Counted from the stretch's first letter, positions 15,460 through 23,798 are shown. The stretch: DNA of 45,518 nt from Chloroflexus sp. (GCA_020723995.1 DYHT01000014.1:1-45518), one strand, 5' to 3'. Notes: generated from the sequence alone by a model not told the origin. Numbers and translations are program-made.

Positions 15460-15762
15460 TTAATCTTGTTCCCACTCCCCCTCAATGGCCGTTCCTTTTT
15501 CAATGGCATCTGCACGGATTCGTTCTGTCGCGTCAATAAACCGCTGAACGACTTCTTCGTGTGAAAGATGACTCATCTCTGCCGCGCGGGCTTTGGCGCG
15601 GGCAAGAATTTCCGCCGCCAACTCGCGGTTTGGTCGCGCGCGCTGTTTCTTGAGAGCGTCAACCATCTCAATAACGATCAGCAGTTCCTTTTCTGGCAAT
15701 TGCGCCACTTCGATGACTGCCTTGCGGACGAGTTCCTGTGGCGCGAGTGCGCCTGTATTCAT
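15460..15762 (-). CDS. antitoxin-like protein, orphan (paralogue of 17451-17753)
   Basis: Protein of 100 aa; start ATG 15762 has AAAGGAG upstream. The C-terminal 55 residues (AAEILARAKARAAEMSHLSH then EEVVQRFIDATERIRADAI) are almost identical to those of the antitoxin at 17451-17753, while the N-terminal half has diverged. The paralogue is followed by an overlapping PIN toxin; this copy has none, only a copy of the deoC tail. It is probably a toxin-less remnant of a duplicated module, or an orphan antitoxin that could cross-neutralise. Confidence 0.7.
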   Translation of the reverse strand: MNTGALAPQELVRKAVIEVAQLPEKELLIVIEMVDALKKQRARPNRELAAEILARAKARAAEMSHLSHEEVVQRFIDATERIRADAIEKGTAIEGEWEQD

Positions 15763-15809
15763 TGCGTACTCCTTTCAATAAAGTACAATCGCCATGTCGC
15801 GTCTCACAA

Positions 15810-16181
15810 TTACACTTTCATCCAATCCACGATCTCCTGCAACACCGTTCTCAAATCCCGTGCGATGTTTCCCGTCAAATAAGATTCGTGAATCCCGCCG
15901 CGTTCATCGTGAAAATGGTGCGTGGCGGTGGGAAGATGGCTGTAGTGAGGGGCGTTGTCCCAGCGCAAGAGGGGAACTGTTGTAAAAACCTGATATGCGT
16001 AATCCTGAAAATCTGGTTCGACATGAAACCAAATCTGTAATTGATGGCTTTTGGGCAATTGGCAGCGAATTTTGACTTCCAGTATTCCCGATGGAGTTTC
16101 ATCGTAATGAACGATACGCGTATTCTTGACCAGCGCGTTTGTCCGCAATATGCCTAAAATGTCGTCAACGAGCGCGCTCAT
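15810..16181 (-). CDS. DUF6516/TumE-like toxin component
   Basis: Protein of 123 aa. The THHFHDERGGIHESYLTGNI segment (His-rich HxHD with a following Gly) and overall length match the DUF6516 group that is annotated as the TumE toxin family. It overlaps the 3' end of the upstream 106-aa gene by 17 bases, a typical toxin-antitoxin arrangement. Activity is inferred from family resemblance only. Confidence 0.65.
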   Translation of the reverse strand: MSALVDDILGILRTNALVKNTRIVHYDETPSGILEVKIRCQLPKSHQLQIWFHVEPDFQDYAYQVFTTVPLLRWDNAPHYSHLPTATHHFHDERGGIHESYLTGNIARDLRTVLQEIVDWMKV

Positions 16182-16485
16182 GGAGCAAGTCCTGATAGGT
16201 CTTCTGCCAATCCGCTAACATGGAACGGGCGGAACGCCACGCCAGCCAGTCATCCTCCTGTGCGGGTTTGGCGCTGCCTTTCAGGCGCGCTGTGAACTTG
16301 TCAAAATCCACCCCGTACTTGTTCTCCATTTTTCGGATTCGACGGCGGTAATAGGTGATCTTGCCGCGCACGGCGGATACGGCCATGTCCCACAGGGCAT
16401 CTTCCACGGTGGGATACCGTTTCGCGGCCACCAGCGAATTCGCGACTTTATTCAAAACCAGGTTGGGATAAGTTTGAAGCGCCAT
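16165..16485 (-). CDS. partner (putative antitoxin) of the DUF6516 protein
   Basis: Protein of 106 aa, basic in the middle (GKITYYRRRIRKMENKYGVD) and predicted helical, ending MLADWQKTYQDLLHERAR. It lies directly upstream of, and overlaps, the DUF6516 gene. Small helical proteins with the YRRRIxxMExKYGxDF pattern accompany DUF6516 proteins in many genomes. Ribosome site AAAGGATC just upstream of ATG 16485. Likely antitoxin by position. Confidence 0.6.
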   Translation of the reverse strand: MALQTYPNLVLNKVANSLVAAKRYPTVEDALWDMAVSAVRGKITYYRRRIRKMENKYGVDFDKFTARLKGSAKPAQEDDWLAWRSARSMLADWQKTYQDLLHERAR

Positions 16486-16521
16486 CTTTGATCCTTTCTC
16501 AAAATTATACTACTGCCGAGC

Positions 16522-16570
16522 CATCCCATCGGCACATAATGCCACGCCGCGTAGCGGCCGGTGATGCAGT
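16522..16570 (-). repeat. copy B of the deoC 3' end (diverged)
   Basis: On the minus strand this reads HCITGRYAAWHYVPMG and a stop, against HYITGHYAAKHHMPMG at the end of deoC. About 50 bases of diverged deoC tail with no deoC body attached, between the DUF6516 pair and the CxxC protein. Confidence 0.65.
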
Positions 16571-16575
16571 GACGT

Positions 16576-16965
16576 TCAGGCATCGAGCATCGCCAGGTGC
16601 TTGTGATAAGCAGTGATCAAATTGCGCTCGATGTCGGCATGTAGCGGCGTCTGTTGGTATGGATTTTTCTGCGCCTCTTTGAATATATACGTTGCGCATG
16701 TCTCGCATAGGAAATAGCCGATCAACACGCCGCGCTCGCGATAGATGAATGCGTTGATCGCCAGTGCATCCTGACCTTTGTATTTCACCACGCCAATCGA
16801 ACGCTGGACACAGGCCGGACATAGGTCGCCATCGTAGAACCAGAATGATTTTATGGCATCGCCAAATTGCGCTTTCACCTGCTTGAACAACTTGTCCATG
16901 AGATTGTCGAGAGCGGCTGTGCTTGAGTCGAACGACTTGCCATGATGGATTCGCTTTGATTTCAT
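16576..16965 (-). CDS. CxxC-containing protein of unknown function
   Basis: Protein of 129 aa from ATG 16965 (an upstream in-frame ATG at 17007 would add 14 residues). Two CxxC pairs, CPAC and CETC about 43 residues apart, could bind one zinc ion. The middle is beta-rich (IGVVKYKGQDALAINAFIY). It lies inside the island of toxin-antitoxin genes next to a deoC tail copy. I do not recognise the family. Confidence 0.6.
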   Translation of the reverse strand: MKSKRIHHGKSFDSSTAALDNLMDKLFKQVKAQFGDAIKSFWFYDGDLCPACVQRSIGVVKYKGQDALAINAFIYRERGVLIGYFLCETCATYIFKEAQKNPYQQTPLHADIERNLITAYHKHLAMLDA

Positions 16966-17020
16966 GTGTGAGTCTCTATTGGAAAATGGCGATTGAAGAT
17001 CGGGCATCTGCGGAAATCTG

Positions 17021-17458
17021 TCAGGTCTTACTCTCCATTCGCAACACTTCCAAAAATGGAATGGCTTTGACGATTTTTATGCCGCGATAGTTACCTTGAA
17101 GCGAATCAAAGTGCGGATCATACGTAACCAGGTAATTTGCTCTGCCCTCCACCGCGCAGGCGACAACCACATTATCATCGGGGTCGGAGAGCAGGGCTTC
17201 GATCTTTTCCTCTGGCACAACAACCCACTCCGCCGAACGCGCAAGGGCAGAGGCTTGCTCCACAATCTCGTCGGAAGGAACGCCGCACTCAGTGAGTTTC
17301 TCGATCAGTTCTTTGGCAATCTGGTCGCAGATAACCAGCGCAAACTCTTTATTCTTCCAGCGTTCCCATAATTCCCGCGTAGGACTGTTGATGTTTTTGC
17401 TCAGGGACGCCGAAACGAAAACATTGGTGTCGAACACGGCACGCAGGTGTTTAGTCAC
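17021..17458 (-). CDS. PIN-domain toxin (VapC-like RNase)
   Basis: Protein of 145 aa from GTG 17458. PIN-domain acidic residues are visible: D in VFDTNVFVS near the start, E in QIAKELIEKL, D-D in SDPDDNVVVACAV, and D in LVTYDPHF. The family cleaves RNA with metal ions. The start overlaps the stop of the antitoxin gene by 8 bases (GTGACTAA). The open frame continues upstream to 17500, but the overlap and the conserved start of the fold favour 17458. Confidence 0.8.
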   Translation of the reverse strand: MTKHLRAVFDTNVFVSASLSKNINSPTRELWERWKNKEFALVICDQIAKELIEKLTECGVPSDEIVEQASALARSAEWVVVPEEKIEALLSDPDDNVVVACAVEGRANYLVTYDPHFDSLQGNYRGIKIVKAIPFLEVLRMESKT

Positions 17459-17753
17459 TTTCCCACTCCCCCTCGATGGCGGTGCCCTTTGCAATGGCAT
17501 CGGCGCGGATTCGTTCCATCGCGTCGATAAACCGTTGAACGACTTCTTCGTGTGAAAGATGGCTCATCTCAGCCGCGCGGGCTTTTGCACGTGCCAGTAT
17601 TTCAGCCGCTGTCAGGGTTGATTTCTCGCTTTCTTTTTGTTTGAGGTCACTGATCGTTTCATACACAACCAGCAAATCGCTGGGGGGCAGTTGGGCGACA
17701 CTGGTAATAACCTGCCTCAACAATTTTTCGGTATTTACAGTGCTGGCATTCAT
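17451..17753 (-). CDS. antitoxin of the PIN toxin
   Basis: Protein of 100 aa from ATG 17753 (AAGGAAG ribosome site), the same length as its paralogue at 15460-15762. The N-terminus is predicted helical; the C-terminal 55 residues are the shared block ILARAKARAAEMSHLSHEEV. It directly precedes and overlaps the PIN toxin gene. It probably binds and blocks the toxin and represses its own promoter, as in VapBC pairs. Confidence 0.7.
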   Translation of the reverse strand: MNASTVNTEKLLRQVITSVAQLPPSDLLVVYETISDLKQKESEKSTLTAAEILARAKARAAEMSHLSHEEVVQRFIDAMERIRADAIAKGTAIEGEWESD

Positions 17754-17808
17754 AGGTTTCTTCCTTTCTTCTTTTCGCAATGCTACCATTTTTCGTTGTG
17801 ATAAAAAA

Positions 17809-18786
17809 CTATCCCATCGGCATGTGATGTTTCGCGGCGTAGTGACCGGTGATGTAGTGGTACAACTGCCGCTCCAAATCGGTCAGCAGGCTGGAGGCGC
17901 CGATGCGGAACAAATCAGGCATCAGCCACTCGCCGCCGAGTTCCTCTTTCATCAGCGCCTGCCAGGCCAGGGTCTGCTTGGCGGTGTTGATCCCGCCTGC
18001 CGGTTTGAAGCCGACCTTGCAGCCGGTGCGCTCGAAATACTCGCGGATCGCGCGCGTCATCACCAGGCTGACTTCCAGCGTGGCGTTGACGGTTTCCTTG
18101 CCGGTGGAGGTCTTGATGAAGTCCGAGCCGGCCATCATCGCCACGAGACTGGCCTGATAGACCTGCTTGAGCGTGCTGAGATCGCCGGTAGCCAAAATGG
18201 TCTTCATGTGCGCCGCGTCGCCGCAAGTTGCGCGGAATTGCCTGAGTTCGTCGTAGAGCGATTTCCAGTCGCCGGTCAGGGCATGGGCGCGGGAGATGAC
18301 CACGTCAATCTCGCGCGCCCCGCATTCGATGGCCTGCTCGATCTCGGCGATGCGCTGCGGCAGAGGCGTCTGTCCGGCAGGAAAACCGGTGGCTACCGAA
18401 GCCACGGGAATATCCGTGCCTTTGAGCGCTTCGACCGCATCCTTGACGCGGCTGGGATAGACGCATACCGCGCCGATGGTGATCTTCTCGTCTTTGACGC
18501 CCAGCCGCTCCAGCATGTCCGGACGGATGGGCTGCCGGGCCTTGGCGCACAAGCGCTTGACGCGACCGGGCGTGTCGTCGCCGGAAAGAGTGGTCAGGTC
18601 AATGCATGTGACCGCCCGCAACAGCCACGCCGCTTGCCAGTCCTTTTTGACGGTTCGTCGCGCTGGAAGTGTGGTCGTGCGCCGTTCTACCGCGCTGCGG
18701 TTGACGTGCGCCGCCAGCACCCAATCCAAGTCGAGCCGGGTTCCGGGGTTGCGCGCTGGGCTTGTCGAAACGTGGGGGGAAGTCAT
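17809..18786 (-). CDS. deoC: deoxyribose-phosphate aldolase
   Basis: Protein of 325 aa, the long DeoC form. Catalytic residues by alignment with known enzymes: D161 (EIDVVIS), Schiff-base K225 (GSDFIKTSTGK) and K261 (VGFKPAGGI). It splits 2-deoxyribose-5-phosphate into glyceraldehyde-3-phosphate and acetaldehyde in deoxynucleoside breakdown. The ALDH16 gene at 10599-13070 on the same strand could oxidise the acetaldehyde; the restriction-modification and toxin-antitoxin genes now separate them. Copies of its 3' end occur at 15338-15365 and 16522-16570. Some bases at the N-terminal end (MTSPHVSTSPARNPG) look repeat-derived. Confidence 0.93.
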   Translation of the reverse strand: MTSPHVSTSPARNPGTRLDLDWVLAAHVNRSAVERRTTTLPARRTVKKDWQAAWLLRAVTCIDLTTLSGDDTPGRVKRLCAKARQPIRPDMLERLGVKDEKITIGAVCVYPSRVKDAVEALKGTDIPVASVATGFPAGQTPLPQRIAEIEQAIECGAREIDVVISRAHALTGDWKSLYDELRQFRATCGDAAHMKTILATGDLSTLKQVYQASLVAMMAGSDFIKTSTGKETVNATLEVSLVMTRAIREYFERTGCKVGFKPAGGINTAKQTLAWQALMKEELGGEWLMPDLFRIGASSLLTDLERQLYHYITGHYAAKHHMPMG

Positions 18787-18831
18787 GGGTCATGCCTTTG
18801 CTTTGGAATCATGCACCGGGGAGGAAGCGAA

Positions 18832-19042
18832 GTGTTTTTGGCTCTTTGGGAGTTGCCGTGATCTGTACACCCCCGAACTGCGGGGGTACACGGATGCCAC
18901 GGATTTCACGGATTCACACGGAAAAAAGCATTAAAAATCCGTGTTTTTCCGTGTCCGTCCGCCTGCCCTGGCGGGCTAGGCCAGGGTGTAATCCGTGTCC
19001 AAAAGGTCTTAGTCACGGCGATTCCCAATGAACCGTGTTTTT
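18832..19042. mobile_element. ISL3-like MITE, copy 1, with 8-bp target duplication
   Basis: A 195-bp element (18840-19034) with imperfect 22-bp terminal inverted repeats: GGCTCTTTGGGAG... on the left and GGTTCATTGGGAA... on the right strand. Both ends are directly flanked by GTGTTTTT (18832-18839 and 19035-19042), an 8-bp target site duplication. GG termini and 8-bp duplications are typical of ISL3-family transposases. No gene inside. An inverted copy with a single-base indel is at 41801-41996. Confidence 0.8.
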
Positions 19043-19094
19043 GATCTCAATTGTGCAAATATACCATAGCGCGGCTTCCAGCCGCAACCAAATA

Positions 19095-19145
19095 TGTATC
19101 GCGACATTCATGTCGCCAACCGTGCGACATAAATGTCGCGATACA
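19095..19145. repeat. 22-bp inverted repeat TGTATCGCGACATTCATGTC
   Basis: Arms 19095-19116 and 19124-19145 pair with one mismatch around a 7-base loop, forming a strong hairpin. It lies between the MITE and the serC promoter. The rest of the 512-base gap 18787-19298 shows only an agcgcggcttccagccgc motif at 19066-19084. Confidence 0.65.
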
Positions 19146-19210
19146 GGATTTGCAATTTGGAAGAATGCTGCGTGTTATTCGTGGCTGGTTTTTGACAGTG
19201 TGGATTCTGG

Positions 19211-19239
19211 TTGTGATAAAGACTACTCATGGATATAAT
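19211..19239 (+). promoter_or_regulatory. sigma-70-type promoter of serC
   Basis: TTGTGA (19211-19216), 17-base spacer and perfect TATAAT (19234-19239), 60 bases before the serC start. An overlapping alternative is TTGACA (19192-19197), 17 bases and GATAAA (19215-19220). Confidence 0.6.
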
Positions 19240-19298
19240 CAGCAAGTGAAAAAAAAGAGACAGTTCAATCATCAGAACCCTTAGAGGAGTTTAGAAAC

Positions 19299-20399
19299 AT
19301 GACCAATCCAACCAGGCGCGTCTTCAACTTCAACGCCGGCCCGGCCGTACTCCCGCTGCCAGTATTGCAGCAAGCCCAGGCGGAAATGCTCGACTTCCAG
19401 GGTACTGGCATGTCCGTGCTGGAGATCAGTCACCGCTCAAAGGAATTCGAGGGCGTGATCCAGCAAACCGAAGTCGACCTGCGGGCATTAATGAATATCC
19501 CGGCCAACTACAAGGTGCTCTTCCTGCAGGGAGGTGCAAGCCTGCAATTCGCCATGGCGCCAATGAACCTGCGACCGGCGGGGGCATCCGCCGATTACAT
19601 CCTGACCGGCGCGTGGGGTAAAAAAGCTTTTGAAGAAGCCCGGAAACTTGGCCTGGCGCGCCTCGCCGCCAATATGAAGTCAACCAATTTCGACCGCCTG
19701 CCGGCCCAGGCCGAACTCGACCTCGACCCCAAGGCCGCCTATTTGCACTTCACCGCCAACGAAACCATTCACGGCGTGGAATATTTCAGCGAGCCGGTAC
19801 CACCGCCTGGGGTCGCGTTGGTATGCGATGCCTCGTCCGATTTCATCAGCCGCCCGATTGATGTATCCAAATATGGCATGATCTACGCCGGCGCACAGAA
19901 GAACGCTGGCCCGGCCGGTGTGGTCATCACCATCCTGCGCGACGATCTGCTGGAAAGGGTTCCGCCGAACCTGCCCGTGATGTTGGACTACAAAACCCTG
20001 GCCGGCGACGGCTCGATGTACAACACGCCGCCCTGCTTTTCCATCTACATCGTCGGCCTGGTATTGAAATGGCTCAAGGAGATTGGCGGCCTGCCCGAAA
20101 TCGCCCGCCGCAACCAGGCCAAGGCGCGGCTGGTTTACACAGCCATTGACGAAAGCGGCGGCTTCTATCGCGGCCATGCCAGACCGGACAGCCGTTCGGT
20201 GATGAACATCACCTTCCGCCTGCCCAACGAGCAACTGGAAGAGCAGTTCGCCTCGCAAGCCAGGCAGCGCGATATGATCGGGCTGAAGGGTCATCGCTCG
20301 GTCGGCGGCCTGCGCGCCTCGCTTTACAACGCCCTGCCCATCCAAGCTGTGGAATCACTCGTCCAATTTATGAAGGAATTCCAGCAGAAGAACGGGTAG
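19299..20399 (+). CDS. serC: phosphoserine aminotransferase
   Basis: Protein of 366 aa, normal length for SerC. FNFNAGPAVLP at the N-terminus is the family signature. The PLP lysine is K201 in YAGAQKNAGPAG. RSVMNITFRLP and the GLKGHRSVGGLRASLYNA block near the C-terminus are also typical. It converts 3-phosphohydroxypyruvate to phosphoserine with glutamate in serine synthesis. A GAGGAG ribosome site precedes the ATG. Single-gene unit here; no serA or serB adjacent. A second ISL3-like MITE lies in front of a SerA-like dehydrogenase at 42094. Confidence 0.95.
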   Translation: MTNPTRRVFNFNAGPAVLPLPVLQQAQAEMLDFQGTGMSVLEISHRSKEFEGVIQQTEVDLRALMNIPANYKVLFLQGGASLQFAMAPMNLRPAGASADYILTGAWGKKAFEEARKLGLARLAANMKSTNFDRLPAQAELDLDPKAAYLHFTANETIHGVEYFSEPVPPPGVALVCDASSDFISRPIDVSKYGMIYAGAQKNAGPAGVVITILRDDLLERVPPNLPVMLDYKTLAGDGSMYNTPPCFSIYIVGLVLKWLKEIGGLPEIARRNQAKARLVYTAIDESGGFYRGHARPDSRSVMNITFRLPNEQLEEQFASQARQRDMIGLKGHRSVGGLRASLYNALPIQAVESLVQFMKEFQQKNG

Positions 20400-20406
20400 C
20401 CTCACT

Positions 20407-20521
20407 CAGACTTTGGACTGTCCAAAAAGTCATTTTGAGCCGTTCGCCTGTCATTCTGAGCGAAGCGAAGAATCCCCTCGGCTCAGGGTGGCAACCTGCT
20501 TTTTAGACAACCCCAAGTCTG
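20407..20521. repeat. 115-bp palindrome-ended repeat after serC
   Basis: Ends CAGACTTTGGACTGTCCAAA and, from the other side, CAGACTTGGGGTTGTCTAAA match at 19 of 23 positions as inverted repeats. The centre contains GTCATTCTGAGCGAAGCGAA, the core also seen in the GTAAC elements and in ALDH16. No target duplication found. Confidence 0.6.
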
Positions 20522-20562
20522 CATAATCGCCGCCTGCACGACCATAAAGGTATAATTGCCGC

Positions 20563-22446
20563 ATGGAGTACTTCCTCAATCATACAGATTTCTTTCTTCG
20601 CGCTCTGCGCGTCTTCGCGGTTGCTGGTTTTGTCGCTTCACTTTTCCTGTCCGCCTGCGCGCCGAAGTCCGAAGCGACGCTCACAGCGACTCTGCCACCG
20701 CCAACTGTAACCGCGACCATTACCTCATCCCCATCACTCACCCTCACCCTCACCCCCGCGCCCAGCCAAACGCCATATGTCATCACCGCCACCAGCGCAG
20801 TGACGCCCAGCCCGCGCGGACTCTTTATCTTTTCTATGAACGAGGCTGGCCACGCCCATTTGTTCATTTACTCTCCCCTGTCATTGAGTCTCACTCGCCT
20901 GACTGCCGATCCCTGGGACGACATCACGCCTGCCCTCAGCCCGGATGGAAGACAGGTCGCCTTCACCTCACGCCGCAACGGTTGCTGGGACCTGTATCTG
21001 CTCGATCTAACAAGCGGCGATACCTCCCGCCTGAGCGATACGCCCGAATATGATGCCTCTCCCTCCTGGTCGCCAGATAGCCAATGGCTGGTCTACGAAA
21101 GCTATGTAAACGACAATCTGGAGATCTTCATCCGCTCGGCGACCGACCCATCCCAAGCGCCAATCCGTCTGACAGAAAACCCGGCTGCCGACCATTCACC
21201 GGCTTGGTCGCCGAAAGGTCGCCAGATCGCTTTCGTCTCGGATCGCAGCGGCGAGGATGAAATCTGGATCGCCGACCTCGATCGCCTGGGTAATGAGCGT
21301 TTCATCAACGCCAGCCATAATCCTCAGGGCAGCCAATCGCATCCGGCCTGGTCGCCGGATGGAGAAGAACTGGCCTGGGCGAGTATGGACGCCAATAGCG
21401 GTATGAGCAGCATCTATGTTTGGGGCGGCCGCCAACCTGCGCTGCCCCCGCGCTGGGTCGGCAGCGGCGACTGGCCGGTCTGGGAAGAGAATGGACATCT
21501 GGCGACGCGCTTGACCACTGCCAACCAGAACTATCTAACCGCTTTCGATGCCTCCTCCAGCGGACTCAGCCTGCCAGCCATGCTCCTGCCGGGCACGTTG
21601 CGCGGCCTCTCCTACGGGATGACGACCTTGCCCAATCCATTGCCTCCAGCCATTCAAGTGGCTGCCGCGTCTACACCCGCACCGCTCTACCAGCCAACCC
21701 TCTCGCCGCAGGCCGGCATCCCGTCCGGGCGCGCCGCGCTCGTCCCGCTCCAGGGCGTACAAGCGCCTTATCCACAAATGCACGACATGGTTGATGAGTC
21801 CTTCCAGGCCTTGCGCCAACGCCTCAGCGCCGGGGCCGGCTGGGATGCGCTCGCCAGCCTGGAAAATGCCTACATCCCCTTGACGACACCACTCGACCCC
21901 GGCCTGAGCCAGGACTGGCTGTATACCGGGCGCGCCTTCAGCCTCAACCCGGCGCTGGTCAACGCCGGCTGGATCAGCGTTGTGCGAGAAGACTTCGGCC
22001 AACAGACGTATTGGCGGGTCTATATCAGCACCCGCGCCCAGGACGGCTCGCAAGGTGAGTCATTGCACCGGGTACCCTGGGATTTCAGCACGCGCTACAA
22101 CGGGGACCCGGCCGCCTTCGAGCAGGGCGGCAGCCTGATGAACGCTATCCCTCAGGGATACTGGCTGGATTTTACCGCCCTGGCCCTGCAATACGGCTGG
22201 GAGCGCCTGCCAGCTCTCACCAACTGGCGGACATACTTCCACGGGGCGCGCTTTAACGAATTCGCCATGATGCAGGGCTTGACCTGGCAGACTGCCATGC
22301 TGGAACTCTACCCGCCCGAGGCGCTCACCACGCCGACCGCGCTCATCCCACCCACCCGCACCCCCACCCGCACCCCGTGGGGATATAAACCTCCCACACC
22401 CACGCGCACACCGACGCCTCAGCCCACGTTCACGCCTTCGCCATGA
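20563..22446 (+). CDS. lipoprotein with TolB/WD40-like beta-propeller
   Basis: Protein of 627 aa. A signal peptide ends in LFLSAC (Cys 31), then a Thr/Pro-rich linker. Residues about 95-290 contain PD40/TolB-type blades: PALSPDGRQVAFTSRRNG, SPSWSPDSQWLVYES, SPAWSPKGRQIAFVSDRSG and HPAWSPDGEELAWAS. The remaining 330 residues are unassigned and contain YTGRAFSLNPALVNAGWI. The C-terminus is a Thr-Pro repeat tail. It is likely an outer-surface lipoprotein binding a protein or wall component. TATAAT at 20551-20556 ends only 7 bases before the ATG, so the leader would be very short. Its stop overlaps the start of the M23 peptidase (ATGA). Confidence 0.85.
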   Translation: MEYFLNHTDFFLRALRVFAVAGFVASLFLSACAPKSEATLTATLPPPTVTATITSSPSLTLTLTPAPSQTPYVITATSAVTPSPRGLFIFSMNEAGHAHLFIYSPLSLSLTRLTADPWDDITPALSPDGRQVAFTSRRNGCWDLYLLDLTSGDTSRLSDTPEYDASPSWSPDSQWLVYESYVNDNLEIFIRSATDPSQAPIRLTENPAADHSPAWSPKGRQIAFVSDRSGEDEIWIADLDRLGNERFINASHNPQGSQSHPAWSPDGEELAWASMDANSGMSSIYVWGGRQPALPPRWVGSGDWPVWEENGHLATRLTTANQNYLTAFDASSSGLSLPAMLLPGTLRGLSYGMTTLPNPLPPAIQVAAASTPAPLYQPTLSPQAGIPSGRAALVPLQGVQAPYPQMHDMVDESFQALRQRLSAGAGWDALASLENAYIPLTTPLDPGLSQDWLYTGRAFSLNPALVNAGWISVVREDFGQQTYWRVYISTRAQDGSQGESLHRVPWDFSTRYNGDPAAFEQGGSLMNAIPQGYWLDFTALALQYGWERLPALTNWRTYFHGARFNEFAMMQGLTWQTAMLELYPPEALTTPTALIPPTRTPTRTPWGYKPPTPTRTPTPQPTFTPSP

Positions 22447-23594
22447 AACCGATCCTTGTATTGTGGCTGATGGCCTCCTGGGTGCTGCTCCTTTCGGCCT
22501 GCCAACCCGCCGTGAAAGAAATCGTCGCCACCGAGACGCCAACCGAGAGGGTGATTAGGGTGATTGAACCACCGGGCGAAACATCGGTGGTCCTCCTGCC
22601 CAAAATTACCAGTTCACCCGCTTCATCTTTTACTCCACCACCAACCAGTACCCTCACCGGAATAACGCCGACGCCGGTTCCCACAGCCACGCTGGCTGAT
22701 TCACTACCAGTCATTTTCCCAACCCAAGGCGCGATGCCAGAATCTGCCTGGCGGCCACCGCTTTATCCGACTCCTTGGGCGCTCTCCCCGTACGATCATT
22801 TCTACTTCACCCGCCCACTGGCAGCCAACGTGGTCACCTGGCCGATCGCCGATTACCGTTACGGCGGCATCTTCTTCCGGCCTGAAGTGGTGCATTCCGG
22901 CATTGACTTGCCTGCCGATCCCGGCACCCCTGTCCAGGCTAGCGGGTCAGGGACAGTCGTCTGGGCTGGCTGGGGGCTGTTCAACAACGCGCCGAATTAT
23001 AAGGACGATCCCTATGGGATAGCGGTCGCCATCCGCCACGATTTCGGGTACAAAGGTCAGCCACTTTACACGATTTACGCCCACCTTTCCGAGGTCGAAG
23101 TGGTCCTCGGCCAGTGGCTGAAAAGCGGCGACACCCTCGGAAAAGTAGGGAGGACTGGATTCACAACCGGGCCGCACTTGCATTTCGAGGTACGCATTGG
23201 CGCCAACGACTTTTTCTCAACCCGCAACCCCGAACTCTGGTTGGTGCCGCCGGAAGGTTGGGGAGTCCTGGCTGCCCGCATTATGGATACCTATCAACGC
23301 CCACTTCACAGCTTCGCCATCCTCGTCCGCTCGGAGGCCACTCAAAGAGCCTGGATTGTCAAGAGCTACGGCGAGACTGGTACAAACAGTGACCCCTACT
23401 ACAATGAAAATTGGATGCTGAGCGACCTGCCGGCCGGGAATTACATGGTTAACGTGCCATTCGCCGGCTTGAACAGAAAGCTGGAGATAAAAATATCCCC
23501 TGGCCAGGTCACATATTTCACCTTCCAGGGCTTTAAGGGATTCAACGCTGATCTGCCGCCGGCGCCGCAAACAGATATAATATCAACACCGTAA
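22443..23594 (+). CDS. M23-family peptidase lipoprotein
   Basis: Protein of 383 aa. Lipobox LLSAC (Cys 20), a Thr/Pro linker to about residue 90, then a LytM/M23 domain at about 140-265. Zinc ligands H151 and D155 (HSGIDL) and H247 in PHLHFEV are present, along with H214 (YAHLS) and H245. M23 enzymes cut peptidoglycan cross-bridges. The C-terminal 110 residues (about 275-375) form a beta-rich domain, with PLHSFAILVRSE and DLPAGNYMVNVPFAG resembling a carbohydrate-binding or Ig-like fold. It is coupled to the upstream propeller lipoprotein by an ATGA overlap, so the two probably act together at the cell wall. Confidence 0.88.
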   Translation: MKPILVLWLMASWVLLLSACQPAVKEIVATETPTERVIRVIEPPGETSVVLLPKITSSPASSFTPPPTSTLTGITPTPVPTATLADSLPVIFPTQGAMPESAWRPPLYPTPWALSPYDHFYFTRPLAANVVTWPIADYRYGGIFFRPEVVHSGIDLPADPGTPVQASGSGTVVWAGWGLFNNAPNYKDDPYGIAVAIRHDFGYKGQPLYTIYAHLSEVEVVLGQWLKSGDTLGKVGRTGFTTGPHLHFEVRIGANDFFSTRNPELWLVPPEGWGVLAARIMDTYQRPLHSFAILVRSEATQRAWIVKSYGETGTNSDPYYNENWMLSDLPAGNYMVNVPFAGLNRKLEIKISPGQVTYFTFQGFKGFNADLPPAPQTDIISTP

Positions 23595-23610
23595 TGGAAA
23601 AAGCCTTGAC

Positions 23611-23651
23611 GGTATCTACTCACGCCCCCAGAGGGAGCGGGAGTAGATACC
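23611..23651. repeat. small palindrome GGTATCTACTC / GAGTAGATACC
   Basis: Perfect 11-bp arms around 19 bases, immediately left of the GTAAC element. Its right arm plus TCCAGCT (GAGTAGATACCTCCAGCT) matches 17 of 18 bases with the right end and flank of that element, so it may be a related, shortened copy. Confidence 0.6.
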
Positions 23652-23798
23652 TCCAGCTGTAACTACTCAGGCTTGTCATGCTGAGCGGAGCGTTCGTTGC
23701 GGAGCGAAGCATCTCGGCCTGCTTTGAGAGAGATTCTTCGCCGCTGGAAGAGCACCAGCGGCTCAGAATGACACTCGGCTGAGTAGTTACCTCCAGCT
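23651..23798. mobile_element. IS66-like MITE (GTAAC ends), copy 1, with 8-bp target duplication
   Basis: Element 23659-23790 (132 bp) starts GTAACTACTCAG and ends CTGAGTAGTTAC, a perfect 12-bp inverted repeat; the match continues inward (GTCAT-CTGAGC). It is flanked on both sides by CTCCAGCT (23651-23658 and 23791-23798). GTAA ends with 8-bp duplications are the mark of IS66-family transposition. It fills the gap between the M23 gene and recA. Confidence 0.8.

Noticed and set aside
20750-22440. CRISPR-like repeats in Thr/Pro-rich stretches (accccc, acgcca units)
   Set aside because: They are low-complexity codons for Thr-Pro linkers without regular spacers.
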